In this document: positions 14,183-19,110 of the stretch, piece after piece | Layout: the number at the start of each line of letters is the position of its first letter | Numbering within the stretch: the first letter of the stretch is position 1 | Assembly: GCA_010025475.1 (NCBI GenBank) | Contig: RGTE01000009.1 | Coordinates: forward strand, 1 to 19,110 | Length of the DNA: 19,110 bases | Direction of reading: 5' to 3' | Origin: Verrucomicrobiota bacterium | GTDB lineage: Bacteria > Verrucomicrobiota > Verrucomicrobiia > Methylacidiphilales > Verrucolacustridaceae | Translations under genes and position numbers: made by a program | The notes under the pieces: generated by a model | The model's input: the letters and a program-made list of their open reading frames with translations, nothing else | Told to the model about the DNA's origin: nothing | Databases searched by the model: none

Positions 14183-15025
14183 ATGCCTGTTTTCGAAAGA
14201 AGAAAGTACGAGCCCAAGAAGGAGTCCAAACCGCGGTCCCGCGGGGTGCCGGGAGGGCTTTGGACCAAATGCCCGGAGTGCAACGAGATGGTCTACAATC
14301 AGGTGCTCAAAAAAACCCTGCAGGTCTGTCCCAAATGCACCCACCATTTTCCACTGGGGGCGAGGGAGCGGCTGATCTCCGTCTGCGATGGTGCCAAATT
14401 CCAGGAGCATGATGCGGGGATGGAGGCGGTCGATGTTCTCCAGTTCAAGGGCGTGGCCAGCTACACGAGCAAATTAAAGGCCAACCGAAAGAAAACCGGC
14501 TTGAAAGATGCGATCATTGCGGGGATGGGGAAGATTGGAGGGCGTGAAGTTTCCTTGGCTGCCATGGAATTTGCGTTTCTCGGGGGAAGCATGGGGGCGG
14601 TGGTGGGGGAAAAAGTGACACGGACCATTGAACGAGGGCTCCAAAAAAAGGCCCCGGTGATCGTCTTTTCCGCTTCCGGCGGGGCGAGGATGTACGAGGG
14701 GATGTTCAGCCTGATGCAGATGGCCAAGACGAGCGGGGCGCTGGCCCGCCTTGGCGCGGCCGGTCTGCCGTTTGTGTCCGTGTTGACCAACCCAACGATG
14801 GCCGGGGTAATGGCCAGTTATGCCTCCCTCGGGGATGTGATTTTGGCCGAGCCGCGTGCGATGATCGGGTTTGCCGGGGCCCGGGTCATCAAGGAGACGA
14901 CCCAGCAGGAGCTGCCCAAGGGTTTTCAAACTTCCGAATTCCTCCATGAACGCGGCCTGATTGACCTGATTGTGCCGCGTCCGGAGATGAAAGAGACGCT
15001 GGCCCGTCTGCTCCGCTACCTCTGA
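14183..15025 (+). CDS. accD: Acetyl-CoA carboxylase carboxyltransferase subunit beta
   Basis: Zinc-binding beta half of the acetyl-CoA carboxylase carboxyltransferase, partner of AccA in an alpha2-beta2 complex. The 280 residues are slightly shorter than E. coli AccD (304). A four-cysteine zinc ribbon is formed by Cys30, Cys33, Cys49 and Cys52. The crotonase-like core has MEFAFLGGSMGAVVGEK (128-144), SASGGARMYEGM (163-174), SLMQMAKTS (176-184), VLTNPTMAGVMASYA (200-214), IGFAGARVIKETT (228-240) and the ending LPKGFQTSEFLHERGLIDLI. There is no evident Shine-Dalgarno before the ATG. folC follows 23 bp after the stop, a common accD-folC arrangement in bacteria. The biotin subunits accB and accC are not in the window. 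Confidence 0.97.
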   Translation: MPVFERRKYEPKKESKPRSRGVPGGLWTKCPECNEMVYNQVLKKTLQVCPKCTHHFPLGARERLISVCDGAKFQEHDAGMEAVDVLQFKGVASYTSKLKANRKKTGLKDAIIAGMGKIGGREVSLAAMEFAFLGGSMGAVVGEKVTRTIERGLQKKAPVIVFSASGGARMYEGMFSLMQMAKTSGALARLGAAGLPFVSVLTNPTMAGVMASYASLGDVILAEPRAMIGFAGARVIKETTQQELPKGFQTSEFLHERGLIDLIVPRPEMKETLARLLRYL

Positions 15026-15048
15026 AGCATCAAGATCCCGTTGCGAGA

Positions 15049-16200
15049 TTGGAGGCAGTTTGCGCCGCGGGCATCCGACCCGGTCTGGTGCGCATGCGAC
15101 GGCTGCTCGACCGGTTGGGTCACCCCGAGAAGGATCTGAATTTCATCCATATTGCCGGGACGAACGGTAAGGGTTCCACCGCCGCGGCTTTGGATTCCAT
15201 TTTGAGGACAGCCGGTTTTACGCCCGGCCTTTACACGTCGCCCCATCTGGTGGATTTCCGGGAACGGTTCCGCATCGGGGGTGTGCCGGTCCATGGCAAG
15301 CCTCTGGAGGCGGAGTTAAACCCGCTGATTCGGATCATCCAAAAGACACCAACCTCGTTGAAGCCCACCTTTTTTGAGGCAACGACAGCTTTGGCCCTGA
15401 AAATTTTTCGCTCGGCGGGGGTGGATTTTGTCGTTTGGGAAACGGGACTGGGTGGAAGGCTGGATGCCACCAATGTGGTGCAACCGGAACTGTGCCTGCT
15501 GACTTCGCTAGGCCGCGACCATGAGGAGATCCTCGGGTCCGGCTATGCGAACATCGGTCGGGAGAAGGCAGGGATTCTCAAGCGCGGCGTGCCGGTCTTT
15601 TCGGCGCCTTGGCCGGCCGAGGCCCGCCGGATCTTGGCGGCGCGGGCGAAATCCTTGCGGTGCCCCTGGAAGATCGTTCGGCCCCTTGCCCGGGGAAGCT
15701 TTTTCCTGGAGGGAAACCATCAGCGTCAGAACGGCGCCCTGGCCGTGGCGGCCGCCCGCTATTTGGCGTTTCCCGAGTTCATCGTTCAGCGCGGATTAAA
15801 AAAGACCTGCTGGCCGGCCCGGTTCATGACCTTGCGAAAAAACCCTGTCCTGGTCTTGGACGGGGCGCACAACGAGCAGGGGGTGGAGGCGGCTTTGCAA
15901 ACCTGGAAAACCAAGCAAGGCCGGGGGCCGGAGCGGGTCATTTTCGGATGTCTTCAGGACAAAGCGGTAAAACCCATCCTGCAAAAAATACGGAAAACCA
16001 AAGCGGAGCTTTGGGCGGTGGCATTGCCGGGGCCACGGGGATCGGATCCCCTGACCTGGCCGGTTACGCCAGATCGTTTTTTTCGTTGTTCAGCCGAGGC
16101 CATGGACGAGGAAAGGAAAAGTCCAAAGGCCACCTTGGTTCTGGGCTCGCTGGTATTGGCCGGGGAGCTTTTGCAACAACGCGGGGTGAAGGTGGCGTGA
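15049..16200 (+). CDS. folC: Folylpolyglutamate synthase / dihydrofolate synthase
   Basis: ATP-dependent Mur-ligase-like enzyme that adds glutamate to dihydropteroate and/or folates. The P-loop region reads FIHIAGTNGKGSTAAALD (32-49). It is followed by SPHLVDFRERF (64-74), TFFEATTALAL (107-117), VWETGLGGRLDATNVV (129-144), REKAGILK (171-178, whose Lys173 matches the carbamylated lysine) and the C-terminal-domain motif VLDGAHNEQ (269-277). I use the TTG at 15049 because it keeps the conserved IRPGL segment (9-13) and no ATG or GTG lies upstream in frame before accD coding sequence; the start is therefore uncertain. At 383 residues it is compact (usual 420-440), but all core motifs are present. 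The stop overlaps the next gene in a GTGA. Confidence 0.93.
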   Translation: MEAVCAAGIRPGLVRMRRLLDRLGHPEKDLNFIHIAGTNGKGSTAAALDSILRTAGFTPGLYTSPHLVDFRERFRIGGVPVHGKPLEAELNPLIRIIQKTPTSLKPTFFEATTALALKIFRSAGVDFVVWETGLGGRLDATNVVQPELCLLTSLGRDHEEILGSGYANIGREKAGILKRGVPVFSAPWPAEARRILAARAKSLRCPWKIVRPLARGSFFLEGNHQRQNGALAVAAARYLAFPEFIVQRGLKKTCWPARFMTLRKNPVLVLDGAHNEQGVEAALQTWKTKQGRGPERVIFGCLQDKAVKPILQKIRKTKAELWAVALPGPRGSDPLTWPVTPDRFFRCSAEAMDEERKSPKATLVLGSLVLAGELLQQRGVKVA

Positions 16201-16856
16201 TTCAGGCGGTGTTTTTCGATGCGGGTGGCACCTTGCTTCGTCCCGCCGAGCCGGTGGGGCGCACCTACGCGAGGTTGGCCGGACACTACGGTTGGACGCC
16301 CCCGGAAGACCGCTTGGAGCAGGGCTTCCGCGCGGCTTGGAAAACAAGAACGACCCAAGGTGCGGCGACCGACGGAACCCTGGGAAAGGAGGGCTGGAAG
16401 CAGATCCTGCGCGCCAGTGTGGAAGCCGGAGGAGTGCCGGAAAAATTTCCTTTCAGCGAATATTTTGAGGAAGTGTACCTGCATTTTGCGCGTCCGGATG
16501 CCTGGCGCGACTTTCCGGAAACGGAGAAGGCGGTGGCTTCCTTGAGGCAGCGGGGGATTCTCACGGGAATCCTTTCCAACTGGGACCCGCGGTTGCGGCA
16601 GGTGCTGGCGGGGTTCGACTGGGCGGAACAGTTGGACGCGGTTTTGATTTCCGAAGAGGTCGGAACGGAAAAACCCCATCCGGCGATCTTTCGCCAGGCT
16701 GAGCAGGTAGTTGGGAGGGAGGGGCAGAAGTGCGCGCTCATTGGGGACGATCCGCTGAGCGATCGGGGCGGCGCCGCCGCGGCTGGCTGGAGGTGGGCTT
16801 TGGTGCAGCGCCCGGAACGGGGCCTCTGGGAGGCATTAGCCCAACTTGGGCTGTGA
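16197..16856 (+). CDS. HAD superfamily hydrolase (subfamily IA-like)
   Basis: Predicted phosphatase or dehalogenase-like hydrolase; substrate unknown. From the GTG at 16197, which overlaps the folC stop as GTGA, it has 219 residues. GAAGG lies 4 bases before it. Motif I is FFDAGGTLL (6-14): the nucleophile Asp8 is present, but the usual second aspartate is Gly10, a DxGGT form also found in HDHD3/REG-2-like proteins. Motif II is ILSNWD (125-130), motif III EKPHPAIF (158-165, Lys159), and motif IV IGDDPLSDRGGAAAAG (182-197, Asp184, Asp185, Asp189). The helical cap lies at about 18-105. The same frame stays open far upstream through folC, but that part shadows folC and is not protein. It is coupled to folC, though no folate link is evident. 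Confidence 0.9.
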   Translation: MIQAVFFDAGGTLLRPAEPVGRTYARLAGHYGWTPPEDRLEQGFRAAWKTRTTQGAATDGTLGKEGWKQILRASVEAGGVPEKFPFSEYFEEVYLHFARPDAWRDFPETEKAVASLRQRGILTGILSNWDPRLRQVLAGFDWAEQLDAVLISEEVGTEKPHPAIFRQAEQVVGREGQKCALIGDDPLSDRGGAAAAGWRWALVQRPERGLWEALAQLGL

Positions 16857-16874
16857 ACCTCTCCCCCTTATAGG
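16838..16874 (+). promoter_or_regulatory. Candidate sdh promoter overlapping a palindrome
   Basis: TTGGGC (16846-16851) and TATAGG (16869-16874) are separated by 17 bases, a plausible though weak sigma-70 pair (3/6 and 4/6 matches). The -35 lies inside a perfect palindrome, AGCCCAA (16838-16844) and TTGGGCT (16846-16852) around one base, at the very end of the HAD gene. This could be an operator, or simply coding sequence. Confidence 0.35.
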
Positions 16875-16894
16875 CCAGATCGGATTTTGACTTG

Positions 16895-16918
16895 GGCAAA
16901 AGGTGGGAGCACTTTGCC
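16895..16918 (+). other. Hairpin in the sdhC leader
   Basis: GGCAAA (16895-16900) pairs with TTTGCC (16913-16918) and GTG (16903-16905) with CAC (16910-16912). This gives nine base pairs with a two-base AG bulge and a GGAG loop. It ends nine bases before the sdhC ribosome binding site. There is no T-run after it, so it is unlikely to be a terminator; a 5' leader structure affecting translation or RNA stability is possible. Confidence 0.4.
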
Positions 16919-16927
16919 TTTGGGTGC

Positions 16928-16933
16928 AAGGAG
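16928..16933 (+). promoter_or_regulatory. Ribosome binding site of sdhC
   Basis: AAGGAG lies 11 bases before the ATG at 16945 and supports that start. Confidence 0.65.
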
Positions 16934-16944
16934 TTGCCTAAATC

Positions 16945-17655
16945 ATGACTGGAAATCAGGAGATTCTCGGCTTTTTGAAGACCTCCATCGGTCGCAAATG
17001 GGTGGTGGCGCTCACGGGGCTGATCCTCATCGCCTTTGTGGTCGTTCACATGGCGGGAAATTTGCAGATGTTCGCGCCCACCGCGGACGCCATCAACCGG
17101 TACGCCTATCTCCTGAAATCCAACTCCCTCCTGCTTTGGGCTTTCCGGTTGGTGTTGCTGACCGCAGTGGCGGGACATATTTGGGCGGCCCTGTCTTTGG
17201 CCCGGGAGAACCGGGTAGCCAAACCGGTGGACTATGCGGTCCGGGGCCGAAAATCCCGGCTGCATGTGACGCTGGCCAGTGTGACCATGGTGATCAGCGG
17301 TACGGTCATTTTGGGTTTCGTGATCTTTCATCTGCTTCATTTCACCGCCCAGGTGGTGGACCGTTCCTACGTCAGCCTGGAAACCGTGGTGGATGGCAAG
17401 ACCATGCACGATGTTCACCGCATGGTGGTGCAGGGTTTTTCCAAGCCGCTGATCAGCGGATTCTATATCCTGGCGATGGGATTGCTGTTTTTTCACCTGC
17501 GGCATGGAGCGGCGAGCGTGTTTCAAACCCTCGGCATCCGGGACCGGAATCTGAGCAAAGTGATCGATGCGGGTTCCTGGATCCTGGCGGTGGTTTTGTT
17601 TCTCGGGTTTAGCTCGATCCCCGTGGCCGTCCTGTTGGGGTTCTGGAAGCTGTGA
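16945..17655 (+). CDS. sdhC: Succinate dehydrogenase cytochrome b subunit
   Basis: Membrane anchor of succinate dehydrogenase (complex II), passing electrons from the SdhAB arm to quinone. The 236-residue protein has five predicted helices (about 18-36, 63-85, 112-134, 168-188 and 209-233), the single-subunit, di-heme cytochrome b558 type found in Bacteroidetes, epsilonproteobacterial fumarate reductases and PVC bacteria. Candidate axial heme ligands are His35, His78, His129 or His132, and His184 or His187, one in each of the first four helices, matching the Wolinella FrdC pattern. This implies two b hemes and transmembrane electron transfer. There is no separate SdhD gene. The stop overlaps the sdhA start in a GTGA. 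Confidence 0.93.
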   Translation: MTGNQEILGFLKTSIGRKWVVALTGLILIAFVVVHMAGNLQMFAPTADAINRYAYLLKSNSLLLWAFRLVLLTAVAGHIWAALSLARENRVAKPVDYAVRGRKSRLHVTLASVTMVISGTVILGFVIFHLLHFTAQVVDRSYVSLETVVDGKTMHDVHRMVVQGFSKPLISGFYILAMGLLFFHLRHGAASVFQTLGIRDRNLSKVIDAGSWILAVVLFLGFSSIPVAVLLGFWKL

Positions 17656-19110
17656 AGCTCGACGCCCGCATTCCTGCCGGCCCGTTGGCGGACAAATGGA
17701 AGAACTTCAAGTCCTCCGTCCGGCTCGTCAGTCCCGCCAACAAGCGGAAGTACGAGGTGATCGTGGTGGGAACCGGCTTGGCCGGCGCCTCGGCGGCGGC
17801 TTCGCTCGCGGAGCTCGGCTACCGGGTAAAATCGTTTTGCTTCCACGACAGCCCACGGAGAGCCCATTCCATCGCCGCCCAGGGCGGAATCAACGCGGCC
17901 AAAAATTACCAGAACGACGGTGACAGCGTCCGTCGCCTTTTTTACGACACGATCAAAGGCGGGGATTTCCGTTCCCGCGAGGCCAACGTTTACCGGTTGG
18001 CCGAGGTCAGCGTGAACATCATCGACCAGTGTGTCGCGCAGGGAGTTCCGTTCGCGCGGGAATACGGCGGCATGCTCGCCAACCGCTCGTTCGGCGGGGC
18101 CCAGGTGTCGCGGACCTTTTACGCCCGCGGGGCAACCGGGCAACAGCTGTTGTTGGGTGCTTACTCGGCGCTGAGCCGGCAAATCGGGCAGGGGCGGGTG
18201 CAGATGTTCCCGCGTCACGAGATGTTGGACCTGGTCGTGGCGGATGGAAGAGCGCAGGGGATCGTCACGCGGAACTTGGTCAACGGCGAGCTGAAGGCCC
18301 ATGCGGCGGACGCCGTGTTGCTCTGCACCGGGGGATACGGCAATGCCTACTACCTTTCCACCTACGCCCGCGGTTCCAACGCCACGGCGATTTGGCGGGC
18401 CCACCGGCGAGGGGCGCTGTTTGCCAATCCGTGCTTCACCCAGATCCATCCGACCTGCATCCCGGTGTCAGGGGACTATCAGTCCAAGTTGACCCTGATG
18501 TCGGAATCCTTGCGCAACGACGGACGGGTCTGGGTGCCTAAACAGCAGGGGGATCGGCGTCCCGCGGGTCAGATCCCGGAAGGGGAAAGGGATTACTTTC
18601 TCGAACGTCTCTATCCCAGCTACGGGAATTTGGCGCCGCGGGATATTGCCTCCCGGGCGGCGAAAAGGGTCTGTGACGAAGGTCGGGGGGTCGGGAAATC
18701 GGGACTCGGGGTCTATCTGGATTTTTCCGAGGCGATCGGTCGGTTGGGTCAAAAGACGGTGCAGGAAAGGTACGCAAATCTTTTCAACATGTACCACGAG
18801 ATCACCGGGGAGAACGCCTACGAGGCGCCGATGCGGATTTTTCCCGCGGTTCATTACACCATGGGGGGACTGTGGGTGGATTATCACCTGATGAGCAATA
18901 TCCCGGGCTTGTTTGTGCTGGGAGAGGCCAACTTTTCCGATCACGGGGCGAACCGCCTCGGCGCCAGTGCCCTGATGCAGGGCTTGGCGGACGGCTACTT
19001 TGTCATCCCCTACACCCTCGGGGATTATCTTTCCCAGCAAAAGCCGTCAGGCCCCAAGAAGGCGGCGGAAACCGAGGCATTCTGGGCGGCCACGGAGGAT
19101 GTGCAGAACC
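17652..19110 (+). CDS. sdhA: Succinate dehydrogenase flavoprotein subunit, 5' portion (runs off window)
   Basis: FAD-containing catalytic subunit that oxidises succinate to fumarate. Translation is read from the GTG at 17652, which overlaps the sdhC stop as GTGA. The frame is open to the window edge, giving 486 residues of an expected ~640. The dinucleotide-binding motif is VVGTGLAGASAA (38-49). The FAD-attachment region RAHSIAAQGGINAAKNYQND (70-89) carries His72, predicted to bind FAD covalently. Further motifs are RTFYARGATGQQLL (154-167), CTGGYGNAYYLS (225-236), CFTQIHPTC (261-269, His266 near substrate), SESLRNDGRVWVP (284-296), APRDIASRAAKRV (328-340) with the catalytic arginine, HYTMGGLWVDY (401-411) and GEANFSDHGANRLGASALMQG (424-444). 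All belong to the sdhC-sdhA-sdhB type; sdhB is predicted just downstream of the window. Confidence 0.96.
   Translation, partial: MKLDARIPAGPLADKWKNFKSSVRLVSPANKRKYEVIVVGTGLAGASAAASLAELGYRVKSFCFHDSPRRAHSIAAQGGINAAKNYQNDGDSVRRLFYDTIKGGDFRSREANVYRLAEVSVNIIDQCVAQGVPFAREYGGMLANRSFGGAQVSRTFYARGATGQQLLLGAYSALSRQIGQGRVQMFPRHEMLDLVVADGRAQGIVTRNLVNGELKAHAADAVLLCTGGYGNAYYLSTYARGSNATAIWRAHRRGALFANPCFTQIHPTCIPVSGDYQSKLTLMSESLRNDGRVWVPKQQGDRRPAGQIPEGERDYFLERLYPSYGNLAPRDIASRAAKRVCDEGRGVGKSGLGVYLDFSEAIGRLGQKTVQERYANLFNMYHEITGENAYEAPMRIFPAVHYTMGGLWVDYHLMSNIPGLFVLGEANFSDHGANRLGASALMQGLADGYFVIPYTLGDYLSQQKPSGPKKAAETEAFWAATEDVQN

Noticed and set aside
15609..16196. N-terminal extension of the HAD hydrolase through folC.
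   Set aside because: It is a shadow frame of folC; the HAD fold begins at the GTG at 16197.

Overview
This is a gene-dense, roughly 60% G+C bacterial chromosome segment carrying housekeeping and central-metabolism genes. I see no tRNA, rRNA, CRISPR array, insertion sequence or phage gene. Several features point to the PVC superphylum, most likely Verrucomicrobiota: coaE next to rho (Chlamydiae have polA-coaE-rho), a Rho with an RG-rich N-terminal extension, hprK-ptsH-ptsI with no sugar-specific EII gene, an McsA-type protein, and a five-helix cytochrome b type sdhC followed by sdhA. The phylum call is an inference from gene content; I could not run a phylogeny.

Layout. (1) Positions 1-5938, plus strand: the 3' end of coaE, then rho, galE, hprK, ptsH and ptsI, closely packed. 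HprK, HPr and enzyme I form a phosphorelay/regulatory module, with the HPr catalytic His and regulatory Ser both present. (2) Positions 5939-6048: a 110-bp gap with small inverted repeats. It precedes lysS, an MFS transporter and a DUF374-type acyltransferase (6049-9475), which are joined by ATGA and GTGA stop/start overlaps. (3) Positions 9498-11002, minus strand: a SAM-dependent methyltransferase of the RlmI-like family and a small unrecognised four-helix membrane protein. (4) Positions 11018-11557, plus strand: an mcsA-like gene, only 15 bp from the divergent methyltransferase start. (5) Positions 11590-12561, minus strand: accA, separated from mcsA by a perfect AT-rich palindrome. (6) Positions 12660-16856, plus strand: a CPBP-family membrane protease homologue, comF, accD, folC and a HAD hydrolase. 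(7) Positions 16945-19110, plus strand: sdhC and most of sdhA, which runs off the window.

Functionally the genes cover CoA synthesis, transcription termination, sugar-nucleotide metabolism, PTS-type carbon signalling, lysyl-tRNA charging, lipid acylation, both carboxyltransferase halves of acetyl-CoA carboxylase (on opposite strands), folate polyglutamylation and succinate oxidation. Many starts are GTG or TTG and several genes have no evident Shine-Dalgarno sequence, so some 5' ends are uncertain. No stretch longer than about 110 bases is without a gene.

I did not find a clear novel system. The most interesting signals are regulatory: an out-of-frame 38-codon ORF with a well-placed Shine-Dalgarno overlapping the accA start, structured leaders before lysS, rho and sdhC, and a related AT-rich motif at both convergent gene junctions.
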